Source: an uncultured Acidobacteriota bacterium (GTDB lineage Bacteria; Acidobacteriota; Terriglobia; Bryobacterales; Bryobacteraceae). From it: DNA of 57,226 bases. The stretch is taken from positions 1 to 57,226 of the forward strand of contig CADECY010000053.1 in assembly GCA_902825945.1 (NCBI GenBank), in the 5' to 3' direction. A program made the translations under genes and the position numbers. Below the pieces are notes generated by a model that saw only the letters and a list, made by a program, of their open reading frames with translations, was not told the origin of the DNA and searched no databases. Positions 8,514-17,535 of the stretch are shown piece by piece. How positions within the stretch are numbered: position 1 is the stretch's first letter; the number at the start of each line of letters is the position of its first letter.

Positions 8514-9719
8514 CTATTCGTATCGCAGGGCTTCAGTGGGATTGAGGCGCGAGGCGCGTCCGGCCGGAATGAGGCCGAATACCAGACCCACCAGGAATGA
8601 GAACAGGAATGCGGTGGCGACCGCGATCCAGGAAACACCGATCGGAATCTCCGGTGCGAGGTAGCGCGCGGCGATCGGAGGAGCCAGTCCGAATAGGACG
8701 CCGATCATTCCGCCGCCCACGCTGATCAGCACCGCCTCGGTGAGAAACTGCAGCAGGATCTGCCGGCGCGTGGCGCCCATGGCGAGGCGGATGCCGATTT
8801 CGCGGGTCCGCTCGGTCACGGTAACTAGCATGATGTTCATGATGCCGATGCCGGAGATGATGAGTGAAATCAGCGCGATCAGCACCAGCACGATTCCGAG
8901 GATGAAGGTAATCGTCTTCGCCGTATCGAGGATCGCGGCCAGGTTTTCGACGAGATACTTCGCGCCGGGGCGATGGCGCGCCTCGAGAATCCCGCGCACC
9001 AGCAGCGACACCGCGGGAACATCCTCGAGTGTGCGCGCCTGCACGTACATTGGGTCGATTCGCTCGACCGGCGTGAAGTAGCGGATCACCGGCAGCGGAA
9101 TGAGGATGGTCTCTCGCGCCACCTCCGTCTGGCCGAAGCTCTCGGCGCGCTCCTTGAAGACTCCGATCACGGTGAACTGCAGCGCGAACACCTTGATGAT
9201 GCGGCCGATCGCGGCTTCGTGACTCCCGTAGAGCCGGGTCGCGAGCTTGTCGGTCAGCAACGCCACCTTCTGCCGCGTCGAGACATCGCTCGAATCCATG
9301 AAGCGTCCGGAGAGGCAAACCAGATTGCGCACCGCCGCATAGTGCTCGTCGGACCCGATCACCTTGATGTCCTGCTCGCGGCCGTCGATCACCATGCGAT
9401 CGAAGTTGGTCATCACGCCGGTGGCGGCGACGATTCGCGAGCCGAGTTCGCGGCGCACGGCTTCGACATCCGCCATCTTTACGTAGTCGCCTTGGGCGTT
9501 GCGCGCTGTGAGATCGCCGCCCTCGTAGTAGGCGTAAATCATGTTGGAGCCGATGCCCCGGATCTGCGACAGGATCAGCTCCGTGCTCGCGGCCGAGATG
9601 GTCACCACCCAGATCACGGCGGCATTGCCGATCAGCAGACCGAGCGCGGTGAGCAGGGTCCGCATGCGGTTGGCGGCGAGGGCCGCGAGTCCGAAGCGGA
9701 TGACTTCGGCGAGGTTCAT
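8514..9719 (-). CDS. MacB/FtsX-type ABC transporter permease
   Basis: A 401-residue inner-membrane protein. An N-terminal membrane helix (MRTLLTALGLLIGNAAVIWVV region) is followed by a periplasmic MacB-type domain (residues about 45-260) and an FtsX core of three helices at the C-terminus, with the signature TERTREIGIRLAMGATRRQI. This class couples to an ATPase for mechanotransmission-driven efflux or lipoprotein handling. The cognate ATPase and membrane-fusion protein are not in this operon, which is unusual. It is 3 nt from the upstream TPR gene and 9 nt from tolC. Confidence 0.88.
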   Translation of the reverse strand: MNLAEVIRFGLAALAANRMRTLLTALGLLIGNAAVIWVVTISAASTELILSQIRGIGSNMIYAYYEGGDLTARNAQGDYVKMADVEAVRRELGSRIVAATGVMTNFDRMVIDGREQDIKVIGSDEHYAAVRNLVCLSGRFMDSSDVSTRQKVALLTDKLATRLYGSHEAAIGRIIKVFALQFTVIGVFKERAESFGQTEVARETILIPLPVIRYFTPVERIDPMYVQARTLEDVPAVSLLVRGILEARHRPGAKYLVENLAAILDTAKTITFILGIVLVLIALISLIISGIGIMNIMLVTVTERTREIGIRLAMGATRRQILLQFLTEAVLISVGGGMIGVLFGLAPPIAARYLAPEIPIGVSWIAVATAFLFSFLVGLVFGLIPAGRASRLNPTEALRYE

Positions 9720-9722
9720 GGG

Positions 9723-10571
9723 CTAGTTCTTCGAGGCTTCGCGCAGCAGCTTCTCGGCATCGGCGCGAGGCGGGTCATCTGGCGTGAGTTCCAGCTTCAG
9801 ATACCTTTGTAGCAGTTGTCGAGCCTCGGGAACTTTCCTCTTCCCTCGGATGTAGACTTCGGCGCGCGAAAACAGGAGAGCCGGGGAATTCGGCCCGAGC
9901 TTTGCCGCGCGATCGAACTCGGCTTCGCTCTCCGGGACGCGTCCGCGGCGAGCCAGGAACTTCGCGACATCGACATAGCGGCCGGGTTCTTCCTTGGCGA
10001 ACTCGGCGGCTTGCCGGAAGTGACGCTCCGCGATGTGGAACTCGTTGCGTTTTTCGGCAATCCGGGCGAGGGCGAAGTGATGCTCCGCCGAATTCAACCG
10101 CGCGATCTTGGCCGCGATCGCCTGTGCCTTGTCCAGGCCGCCGCCCAGGAATCCGGGAGCCTCGAGCGAATACTCCAACAAGTCGTTCAATGCCAATAAG
10201 TTATCCGGATCGAGCGCGACCGCCTTCTCGAAATTCTGGCGGCATTGAGACGCCAAACGCGGCGCGGAAATGAAGCTCGCCGACTCGGCGCGGCGGCCCA
10301 ACGCCTTACCCAGCCAGTGGAAGGCCTCCGAGCGTTTCGGGTCGGCGCGAGTCACGGCCTCGAAAGCCTCCTCGGCTTTGCGGAAGTCGCCGAGCCCGAA
10401 GTAGCTCTTGCCTCGGAGCATGACAGCCTCCAACTGTGTGGAAGGAAAGCCGGTTAGCGCCTCAATGGTTTCTCGATACCGAGTCTTTCCATAGAGCTTC
10501 CGGGCAGCGTCGAAATCGCCGGCAGCCAAGAGCAGGAACACTGCCGCCACCAGGACTATGGATACACGCAT
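9723..10571 (-). CDS. tetratricopeptide-repeat protein
   Basis: A 282-residue exported protein: signal peptide MRVSIVLVAAVFLLLAAGDF, then TPR units such as FGLGDFRKAEEAFEAVTRAD, FEKAVALDPDNLLALNDLLE, FHIAERHFRQAAEFAKEEPG and EAEFDRAAKLGPNSPALLFS. TPR arrays mediate protein-protein contacts. It is the first gene of the minus-strand group that continues into the permease and tolC. It is transcribed divergently from the Fis-type gene, so the 88-nt gap should hold two promoters. Confidence 0.83.
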   Translation of the reverse strand: MRVSIVLVAAVFLLLAAGDFDAARKLYGKTRYRETIEALTGFPSTQLEAVMLRGKSYFGLGDFRKAEEAFEAVTRADPKRSEAFHWLGKALGRRAESASFISAPRLASQCRQNFEKAVALDPDNLLALNDLLEYSLEAPGFLGGGLDKAQAIAAKIARLNSAEHHFALARIAEKRNEFHIAERHFRQAAEFAKEEPGRYVDVAKFLARRGRVPESEAEFDRAAKLGPNSPALLFSRAEVYIRGKRKVPEARQLLQRYLKLELTPDDPPRADAEKLLREASKN

Positions 10572-10580
10572 CAGTCTATC

Positions 10581-10590
10581 TTTAGTATAC
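10581..10590 (-). promoter_or_regulatory. TATACTAAAG motif upstream of the TPR gene
   Basis: On the minus strand this decamer stands 9 nt before the ATG at 10571 and is identical to the one before the gene at 7194. TATACT could be a -10 element; a -35 is not obvious. Confidence 0.3.
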
Positions 10591-10659
10591 GTGTGTATTA
10601 ATCAGACACGACTCTCTGATTCGGGTGCTAGTATTGAAACATGGAGGTACGTTAATATC

Positions 10660-11007
10660 ATGAGGCTTCTCGTTCTGGGTCCGGAGGAGATCCGAACAAT
10701 CGTCGCCCAGAAGCTCGAAGCAGACGGCATGGAAGTTCGAACTGCAAGCGTAGGTCCGGAGGGCGCTGCCGTCCTCGCCGAATCTCCGTGGAATGTTACG
10801 ATTCTGGCCGCTGCCCCCCTGAATGGAGAGGTCCCGCCGCTCGACGAAATCGAGCGCCGTCACATCGAGTTGGTCTTGAGGGAGACCGGCTTCAACATGT
10901 CGCGCGCGGCGCGTATCCTCCAAATCGACCGCACGACGCTCTACAACAAGCTCAAGAAGTACGGCCTCAAGCGCAACCTCGCCGCAGCCGCCAGCGTCGA
11001 TTCCTAA
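10660..11007 (+). CDS. orphan Fis-type helix-turn-helix protein
   Basis: A 115-residue protein whose last 60 residues are a Fis-type DNA-binding domain (PLDEIERRHIELVLRETGF, then MSRAARILQIDRTTLYNKLK). This is the same domain that closes NtrC-type sigma-54 activators. The N-terminal half (MRLLVLGPEEIRTIVAQKLE) looks like the start of a receiver-like fold but is too short to be complete, and no AAA+ domain is present. The start at 10660 is preferred because GGAGG precedes it by 12 nt. It probably binds DNA as a dimer; its target is unknown. Confidence 0.78.
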   Translation: MRLLVLGPEEIRTIVAQKLEADGMEVRTASVGPEGAAVLAESPWNVTILAAAPLNGEVPPLDEIERRHIELVLRETGFNMSRAARILQIDRTTLYNKLKKYGLKRNLAAAASVDS

Positions 11008-11121
11008 CGGAAGCGCTCGAACGGAGAAGTGTGGCCGGACGTGGCGCCGTCCCGGTGGGAACGTGTAGTATTCTAAAGGGAATCCGATCCCCGGATTCCG
11101 CACACGTGGAGGTTTGCCAAA

Positions 11122-12267
11122 ATGTTCCGTAGTCTCGGCGTTGCGCTCGGCGCAGCCATGTTGTTTTCCGTCGCCGGTCTGGCGCAGACTGGCGCGATCG
11201 CCGGCAAGGTGAAAGGTCCCGATGGTGGCCCTGTCGTTGGCGGTCTGGTCAAAATCGAACGGACCGACATCAAGGGCAACTATAAGGTCAAGACGAACAA
11301 GAAGGGCGAGTACTTCCATGCCGGACTGCCGCTGGGAACCTACAACGTGACCCTTGAAGTCAACGGCCAGGACGTGGACAAGGTGCAGGGCGTCCGCACC
11401 GGTCTCGGTGATCCGAAGGAAGTGAACTTCGATCTCCATCAACGCGCTCAGCAGCAGCAGGCGCTCCAGAAGGCCGCCGAAACCGGTGAAATCACCAAGG
11501 AGCAGAGCCGCGAAATGTCGGCTGAGCAAAAGGCCGCTCTCGAGAAAGCCATGAAAGAGCGTTCCGAGGCCATGAAGAAGAACAAGGCCTTGAACGACGC
11601 GTTCAACAACGGCATGACCGCGATGGGAAACAAGGATTATCCCACCGCCATCGAGAACCTCAAGAAGGGCTCGGAGATGGATCCCAAACAGCACGTGATC
11701 TGGGCCAACCTCGCCGAGGCCTACTTCGCCGTCGCTGGCACCAAGACCGGTGACGAGCAGACGAAAATGGTGGCCGACGCCACCGACGCATACAACAAGG
11801 CGATCGAGCTGAAGCCCGACGATTCCGCCTATCACAACAACTTCGGCCTTGCGCTCGCCAAGAACAAGAAGTACAAGGAAGCCGAAGAGGAACTCACCAA
11901 GGCCGCGATCCTCGAGCCCGCCAAGGCCGGCACCTACTTCTACAACCTCGGCGCGATCTTCACCAATATCGGCCAGCTCGAACCCGCCGGCAGCGCCTTC
12001 AAGAAGGCAATCGAGGCCGATGCGAACCACGCCGACGCGCAGTATCAGTATGGCCTCTATCTGGTTTCGAAGACCCCGCCTCCAGGCCCAGATGGAAAAG
12101 TCAACCCATTGCCCGGCACGCTCGAGGCGTTCCAGAAATATCTCGACCTCAAGCCGACTGGCCCGTTCGCCGATTCCGCGAAAGGCATGATCCAGGCGAT
12201 GCAGGCATCGGTGACCACCACGTTCGAAAACCCCGACGCGAAGAAGAAGTCCACCAAGAAGCGCTAA
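11122..12267 (+). CDS. exported carboxypeptidase-regulatory-like / TPR protein
   Basis: A 381-residue protein. It has a signal peptide (LGVALGAAMLFSVAGLAQ), a carboxypeptidase-regulatory-like domain at about residues 24-115 (AGKVKGPDGGPVVGGLVKI, GEYFHAGLPLGTYNVTLEV), a charged coiled-coil-like linker and at least three TPR units from about 160 (NGMTAMGNKDYPTAIENLKK, AYNKAIELKPDDSAYHNNFG, YNLGAIFTNIGQLEPAGSAF). This architecture is common in acidobacteria. GTGGAGG lies 11 nt upstream of the start. Two genes follow closely on the same strand (gaps 24 and 10 nt), so an operon is likely. Confidence 0.82.
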   Translation: MFRSLGVALGAAMLFSVAGLAQTGAIAGKVKGPDGGPVVGGLVKIERTDIKGNYKVKTNKKGEYFHAGLPLGTYNVTLEVNGQDVDKVQGVRTGLGDPKEVNFDLHQRAQQQQALQKAAETGEITKEQSREMSAEQKAALEKAMKERSEAMKKNKALNDAFNNGMTAMGNKDYPTAIENLKKGSEMDPKQHVIWANLAEAYFAVAGTKTGDEQTKMVADATDAYNKAIELKPDDSAYHNNFGLALAKNKKYKEAEEELTKAAILEPAKAGTYFYNLGAIFTNIGQLEPAGSAFKKAIEADANHADAQYQYGLYLVSKTPPPGPDGKVNPLPGTLEAFQKYLDLKPTGPFADSAKGMIQAMQASVTTTFENPDAKKKSTKKR

Positions 12268-12291
12268 GCGCTTCCGAAGGAGGGTTCCATC

Positions 12292-12579
12292 ATGCTCCGC
12301 TGGCTGATTTACGCGCTAGGGAGCATCTTCGTGCTCGCTCTGGTGCGCGGCGTCATTGGTATCGTTACCAAGGGCGTCGCGCAACTGTTTGAGGAAGAGG
12401 CGCAGCAGCAAGCCGCCGGCGGCACGAAAAAAACGCCGGACTCCGGGAATTTCGGCGGCGAACTAATCAAGTGCCCCTCGTGTGGTGTCTTCTTCCCGCC
12501 AGTCAAGGGCGTCAAAAAGAGCCTCCAAGGTTCGACCCTGTCCTTCTGCTCCGAGAATTGCCGCGCCAAGCTCGCCTGA
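12292..12579 (+). CDS. small membrane-anchored zinc-ribbon-like protein
   Basis: A 95-residue protein. Residues about 4-24 form a membrane helix (LIYALGSIFVLALVRGVIGI). The C-terminus carries CPSCGVFFPP and SFCSENC, a CxxC...CxxxC arrangement that could bind one zinc ion. I do not recognise a named family. GAAGGAGG precedes the ATG. It sits between the TPR protein and the dehydrogenase gene and is probably co-transcribed. Confidence 0.7.
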   Translation: MLRWLIYALGSIFVLALVRGVIGIVTKGVAQLFEEEAQQQAAGGTKKTPDSGNFGGELIKCPSCGVFFPPVKGVKKSLQGSTLSFCSENCRAKLA

Positions 12580-12589
12580 GGAGGCTCAT

Positions 12590-13681
12590 GTGAAAGCTGT
12601 CGCCGTCCATCCGGGCGAGAAGAAGTTCGGTGTCATTAGCCACGCCGAACCGTGCGCGCTCGGCCCGCACGAGGTGCTGCTCCGCATGCTCGAAATCGGA
12701 ATCTGCGGAACTGACAAGGAAATCGTCGCCTTCGAGTATGGAACGCCGCCGGCCGGTTCGGACTATCTCGTCATCGGTCACGAAAGCCTTGGCGAAGTGA
12801 TCGAGACCGGATCGGAAGTCACCTCGTTGAAGCCGGGCGATCTCGCCATTCCTTCGGTTCGCCGACCGTGTGGACATGCACACTGCACCGCCTGCCGCGC
12901 GGGCCGGCAGGACTTCTGCCTGACCGGCGACTTCGTCGAGCGGGGCATCAAGGAAGCGCACGGATTCATGACCGAGTTCGTGGCCGAAGACGAGCGCTAC
13001 CTGAATCACGTTCCGGGTTCGCTGCGGGAACTCGGCGTTCTCGTCGAGCCGCTGACCATCGCGGAAAAGGCGATGGAGCAGGTATGGCACGTGCAGAGGC
13101 GGTTGCCGTGGGCGGGCGCGCGGGAGCACACCGCGCTCGTACTGGGCGCGGGCCCGGTCGGACTATTGGGCGCGATGAAGCTCGTGCTCGAAGGCTTCAA
13201 GACCTTCGTCTACTCACGTTCGGCTGGATCGGAAAGCCGCGACGATATCGTGCGCGGAATCGGCGCGACCTGGCTTCCGGCAGAAGAGATCCCGGTCGCG
13301 GATCTGTTCCGGCACATGGGAGCGATCGACTTGGTGTACGAGGCGGTCGGAGCGTCATCGCTTGCGTTCGAAGTGTTGCCATATCTCGATGCCAACGGTA
13401 TCTTCGTCTTCACTGGAGTTCCGGGACGCAAGGCGCCGATCCAGGTGGATACCGACCGGCTCATGCGCGATCTGGTGCTCAAGAATCAGGTGATGTTCGG
13501 AACGGTGAACGCGAGTCACGGTTCGTTCGCCAGCGCCGTCTCGGATCTCGAGACGTTCCAGCAGCGTTGGCCGAAAGAGACCGGAATGATCATCACCAAT
13601 CGCATTCCGATCTCGCAGGCCGCCGAACCGTTGTCGGGCAAGGTTCCGGGAATCAAGAACGTCATTTCAACGGGCGCGTAG
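12590..13681 (+). CDS. zinc-dependent MDR dehydrogenase, glucose 1-dehydrogenase-like
   Basis: A 363-residue medium-chain dehydrogenase. The N-terminus matches the glucose dehydrogenase subgroup known from archaea: ICGTDKEIVAFEYGTPPAG with the catalytic Cys, VIGHESLGEV with the zinc His-Glu, and structural-zinc cysteines in RRPCGHAHCTACRAGRQDFC. The Rossmann motif is ALVLGAGPVGLLGA. The family oxidises glucose (or related aldoses) with NAD(P)+ to the lactone; the substrate here is inferred. The GTG start at 12590 has GAGGAGG upstream and begins at the usual MKA(V/I) position. Confidence 0.82.
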   Translation: MKAVAVHPGEKKFGVISHAEPCALGPHEVLLRMLEIGICGTDKEIVAFEYGTPPAGSDYLVIGHESLGEVIETGSEVTSLKPGDLAIPSVRRPCGHAHCTACRAGRQDFCLTGDFVERGIKEAHGFMTEFVAEDERYLNHVPGSLRELGVLVEPLTIAEKAMEQVWHVQRRLPWAGAREHTALVLGAGPVGLLGAMKLVLEGFKTFVYSRSAGSESRDDIVRGIGATWLPAEEIPVADLFRHMGAIDLVYEAVGASSLAFEVLPYLDANGIFVFTGVPGRKAPIQVDTDRLMRDLVLKNQVMFGTVNASHGSFASAVSDLETFQQRWPKETGMIITNRIPISQAAEPLSGKVPGIKNVISTGA

Positions 13682-13851
13682 CCGGACGAGTAACCGATCG
13701 CGGGAAGCGAGCCGCGGCGGCCGCGGACTGCCAACAGTGCGCGCGGCGCGGAAAGACCAATGCTCCCGGCGGCAGTTTGTTGCCGCTCCGGGTCTGGCCA
13801 CTCGAGCGCCGCGCACATTACGTCACGCTATCCGTGACCGCGGAACAGGGG

Positions 13852-14151
13852 TCAGGTGATGCTGAAGTAGAGCTTGTAATGAGCCCCCGACGTCTTGAAC
13901 TCCGCCGGCGAGTTGAAGCCGTTGACAATCGTGACACTCCCGAGCGACTTCCAACTGTTGGGGTTTTTTTCCTTCACTTCAGTCTGGAGGGTGCCGTCGA
14001 ATGCCTTGGAAATGCTCAGAGTCCGGGAGTCGCCCTTCTTCATCGCGCCGTTCCAGTTCTCGACTCCATCGAGATACAGATAGACCTCGTCGGAGCCGAT
14101 GACATCCTGCTGGCGTTCGCACTGAATCGAGGTGAATTTGATAGTAGACAT
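13852..14151 (-). CDS. small hypothetical beta-rich protein
   Basis: A 99-residue protein with no signal peptide. Segments such as IKFTSIQCERQQDVIGSDEV, VYLYLDGVENW and HYKLYFSIT alternate hydrophobic residues as in a small beta-sandwich. I do not recognise the family. AAGGAG precedes the ATG with good spacing. It is monocistronic; the 170 nt to the dehydrogenase gene and the space upstream show nothing clear. Its lysine-rich, lower-GC coding sequence differs from its neighbours and may point to transfer. Confidence 0.65.
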   Translation of the reverse strand: MSTIKFTSIQCERQQDVIGSDEVYLYLDGVENWNGAMKKGDSRTLSISKAFDGTLQTEVKEKNPNSWKSLGSVTIVNGFNSPAEFKTSGAHYKLYFSIT

Positions 14152-14311
14152 GGATCATTCTCCTTCTTCTTTGTTTGGGTTGTCATGCCACGAAGCCGTG
14201 GCACGTGGTGAAGGCGCACCGGTGCCGCTGCTGCTGGCAGCGACCCGGAGAACCTTGGATTGAGATCCGCGGCCGCTCACTCGGAGCAGCCGCGGTTTGG
14301 GACTGGCGCGG

Positions 14312-15078
14312 TCACACCCTTTGCGGTGTGCACGCAGCCCTTCGCCCAAAGCCGCGCAAGGTCAGCGACAGACCCGCCAGCACGAGGCCGACGGTCCCAG
14401 GCTCGGCGCTTTCGCAGTGCCGTTGAAAACGGCGGAAGCAGCCGGAAACAGGCCGACTCGAGCCCACCTATCGGTACCCGGACCCGGTGTCGAGGCGTCC
14501 CCTGGGTGGGGTTCAAGCCGAACCGGACCCTCCCTTCGCCTGTCTTGTCATTCTGCATCGCGGCCGCGGCGCCGGCGCATAGATCGCGGGACGAAGGTTC
14601 TTGGCTGGTGAACGGCCCTCTGTCGGAGTGGCCGTGGCCGGAGACAAGCTGGTTCAGCCCGTCGTCAACGGCGACTGGCCAGCCGTAAACCAGGACAGGC
14701 TACGGCAGTGCGACGGTTTCGCTGCCCCGATTCGTGCGGTGGGCCAAGATCCAGACGAACCGCGAGTCGAACGATACGGCATTGCCCGACGCCGTACTGC
14801 CGGTGGGGGGCGGAGCCCTGGACGCGCGACTCGCCTGGGCGCAGCGGATCGGAAATCGACACCAGGCTGCTGCTGTTCTCCACGATAGTGATGCCGGTAA
14901 TAGCTGCCTGAGACTCCGCGGCCAAGGCCGTCAACGCCAGTGTGATCAACAGAGCAGCAGGGGCGCGGTTGCGCCAGCGTCCCCGCCGAATGCAGCCGTT
15001 CGCCGCGAGAAATGGCCGTGCGTATCCCCCGTCGGTTGGCCCGAAGTGGGGGCTGGAATGCTGCATGCTGCGTGTCAT
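14312..15078 (-). pseudogene. decayed PEP-CTERM secreted protein
   Basis: The pieces lie in different frames. The 5' part has an export signal (APAALLITLALTALAAESQA) followed by ITGITIVENSSSLVSISD. Frame is lost at a run of six G (14805-14810, C on the coding strand); dropping one base restores TGSTASGNAVSFDSRFVWIL and RTNRGSETVALP before a stop. Further on, yet another frame carries a PEP-CTERM sorting signal, SAEPGTVGLVLAGLSLTLRG, ending FGRR and a stop at 14312. PEP-CTERM proteins are exported and sorted by exosortase. At least two frameshifts separate signal and sorting tail. Sequencing error could explain the homopolymer lesion but not the rest. Confidence 0.6.
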
Positions 15079-15147
15079 GTTTGTTGACTCCTTTCACCAG
15101 GTAATGCGCAGGAGCGCGGTGAAAGCGCTCGAGGTTTTTTTGCCTTG

Positions 15148-17535
15148 TCAGCGGCACTGGCGGACAAGCTGGAGCGCGGTGGACAGCCACGGCTTTTCGC
15201 TACGGAGCGTAACTCCATCCCGTTCGTTCCTCCGCAGCCACCTTTCCGCTTCGTACGCCAATTCGCATGTCTGGGGCCTGCCGCGGCCAGCCAGCGTTGC
15301 CAATTCAGCCAGCGATCGGCCCAACACGAAGCGAATCCGCGGCTGACCTTGTGGTTCCGCCAACGTGCGGGCGCGCCCAGCCGCGCGCGAGAACCACATC
15401 GACGCCGCGGCGCGGTCGTCCATGCGTAGTGCCACGGTGCCGAGATGCATTTCCGTCTCGGCCAAGTCCGCCTTGTACTGGCTGTCGCCGGGCTCGGCCG
15501 CCGCCAGTCCGGCAAGCGTTTGTGCCGCCGCAACCAACTCGCTACGTCCTTCCCGCAGCTTACCCTGACCCGCCAGGGCGAGTCCGGCCAACGAACGCGC
15601 CAGCGACGTGTGATGTCCGGCCACCGCGACCGATCCCGACCGCGCCGCCTCGCCGGACGACCAGTTTTGCAGCGCGCGGCGCGCGTAGAATTCTGCTTTC
15701 TCCGGCTGCCCGGCGAGCAGAAAGAGCTCCGCCAAGCGGCGCGGCAGCTCCGCTGCTACAGGAGTGGGCTCCAGCTTCGCAGCCGCGGCGCGCCACTCGG
15801 CGAGCGGCTCGCCGCCGGAGGTTTCGACGAACGCGATCTGTCGTTGAATGCGGCTCCACGCGCGCACCAGCACAATGCGCCCGTCTTGCTGGTCCGGCAG
15901 GTCTTGCAGCCTCCGCTCCAGCTCACCGGCCAGTTCCGCGACCTGCGAAAACCGCCGTTCGGCGATAGCGAGATCGTTCGCATGGACGACGGCCGAGGTG
16001 AAGGTGGGGATGGCACCCGGGTCGCCGGGCACCTGATCGAGCACGCGGCGCGTCAGGTGCAGCGCCTGTTCGAAACTCCGGCGAGCGGCTTCGCCATCGC
16101 CGAGGTTCGGCAGGTTCGGACTACCGAGCACCTGTCCCAACTGCAGGTAGCCGCGCGCGAGTTCGTTGCTCAAGCCCGGGTCCGCGGCCGGGTCCGCAGT
16201 GAGCGCGTCGAGGTAGCGCAGCCCAATGGCGGTCATTTGCCTGCGGTGCTCGAGCGACCCCGGCAACTGACGCAGCCCGGTTTGCGACTGCTCGATGAAC
16301 GCGTTGGCGATATGCCGCACCTGATTGAAGCGAGCCTCTGCCCGCGCGCGTTCCCGCTGCGCCACGTGCGACTCCCACGACACCGCTACTCCCCCGGCCA
16401 GTGCGGCGGCAAGCGCCGCGCCCGTACAGGCCACCGCCAACCGGTGCCGGGCAGCGAATCGCCGGGCTACGTAGAACGCGGTGCCTTTGCGCGCCGCCAC
16501 TGGCCAGTGCCTGGCGTACCGCTCGAGGTCGGCCCCCATCTCCTCGGCCGATGCATAGCGGAGTTGCGTTTCCGGGCGCGTCGCCTTGGCAACGATCGCA
16601 TCCAGATCAGCGTCCACTCCAGGTACGATCGTGCTGGGCCGCGGCGTGGGCGCCTGCTCAATCGCCAGCACCGTGTCCTCCAGACTTTCGGCGGCGGGCA
16701 CCGGCCATGGCGATTCGGTCAGCAATTCGTACAGCAGTACGCCCAGCGAGTAGACGTCGGTAGCCGTCGTCACCTTGGCGCCGCGAAGATGTTCGGGGCT
16801 GGAATACCGGAGCGAACCCGCCCGGCACGCCGAGATCGTGACCCGGTCATCCGACTCGGGTTCGAGCAACCGCGCGATGCCGAAGTCCAACAGCTTCGGC
16901 TCGCCTTCTCCGGTCACCAATACGTTCGACGGTTTGATATCGCGGTGCACCACCAGCCGTTGATGCGCGTAGTGTACGGTCTGGCAGATCTTCGTCATCA
17001 GTGCCACGCGCGCACCACGGCTCAGGCCCGCGTTGCGGCAGTGTTCCACAATCGGTTGCCCCTCCACCAGCTCCATGGCTAGGTAGGGCACGCCATCCTC
17101 GCTCACGCCGCCATCGAGTAGGCGAGTGATATTGGGGTGGTGGAGGGATCCGAGAATCTTGAGTTCCGACCGGAAACGCTGCCGCAGTTGAAGCGGCGCC
17201 AGACCTACTCCGCAGATTTTCACCGCGGCGGTCAGCTCGAAATCCGGATACCGCCTCGTGCCGCGGTACACCACGCCCATACCGCCCTCGCCGATCTTTT
17301 CTCCCAGCAGCCAGGGCCCTATTTGGCGGCCCTCCAGATTCCACGCCGACCCCCCGCGGACAAGGCTGGTTTCCAGGAATCCCCCGCTCGACTCGTGTGC
17401 CTCCAGCAGGACGCACACTTCCTCGTACAGCATCTGGGAGCCGGCGCAAGCCTGCCGCAGAAAGCCGTCCCGTTCCTCCGCTGCCAATTCGATTGCGGAC
17501 GCCAGGATGGAGGCCGTCAATTCCCAGCCGGTCAC
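15148..17535 (-). CDS. Ser/Thr protein kinase with membrane anchor and repeat-rich C-terminus
   Basis: A Hanks-type kinase of about 795 residues. Kinase motifs in order: glycine loop GEKIGEGGMGVVYRG, invertible Lys in AAVKICG, catalytic loop VVHRDIKPSNVL, LLDFGIARL and SPEHLRGA. A single membrane helix (LAVACTGAALAAALAGGVAV) separates it from a long helical C-terminal region with TPR-like repeats that is likely exported. The N-terminal ERDGFLRQAC segment is typical of acidobacterial sigma-kinase pairs. I prefer the GTG at 17535, which overlaps the sigma stop as GTGA; an ATG at 17577 is the alternative. It should act with the ECF factor encoded just upstream. Confidence 0.88.
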   Translation of the reverse strand: MTGWELTASILASAIELAAEERDGFLRQACAGSQMLYEEVCVLLEAHESSGGFLETSLVRGGSAWNLEGRQIGPWLLGEKIGEGGMGVVYRGTRRYPDFELTAAVKICGVGLAPLQLRQRFRSELKILGSLHHPNITRLLDGGVSEDGVPYLAMELVEGQPIVEHCRNAGLSRGARVALMTKICQTVHYAHQRLVVHRDIKPSNVLVTGEGEPKLLDFGIARLLEPESDDRVTISACRAGSLRYSSPEHLRGAKVTTATDVYSLGVLLYELLTESPWPVPAAESLEDTVLAIEQAPTPRPSTIVPGVDADLDAIVAKATRPETQLRYASAEEMGADLERYARHWPVAARKGTAFYVARRFAARHRLAVACTGAALAAALAGGVAVSWESHVAQRERARAEARFNQVRHIANAFIEQSQTGLRQLPGSLEHRRQMTAIGLRYLDALTADPAADPGLSNELARGYLQLGQVLGSPNLPNLGDGEAARRSFEQALHLTRRVLDQVPGDPGAIPTFTSAVVHANDLAIAERRFSQVAELAGELERRLQDLPDQQDGRIVLVRAWSRIQRQIAFVETSGGEPLAEWRAAAAKLEPTPVAAELPRRLAELFLLAGQPEKAEFYARRALQNWSSGEAARSGSVAVAGHHTSLARSLAGLALAGQGKLREGRSELVAAAQTLAGLAAAEPGDSQYKADLAETEMHLGTVALRMDDRAAASMWFSRAAGRARTLAEPQGQPRIRFVLGRSLAELATLAGRGRPQTCELAYEAERWLRRNERDGVTLRSEKPWLSTALQLVRQCR

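Noticed and set aside
10582..12030. 482-residue frame on the minus strand across the Fis-type and TPR genes
   Set aside because: It covers two real plus-strand genes; the Leu/Val/Gly-rich product is a reverse translation of TPR codons.
15445..17082. 545-residue open frame opposite the kinase gene
   Set aside because: It is antisense to clear kinase motifs, with no signal, domain or ribosome binding site.
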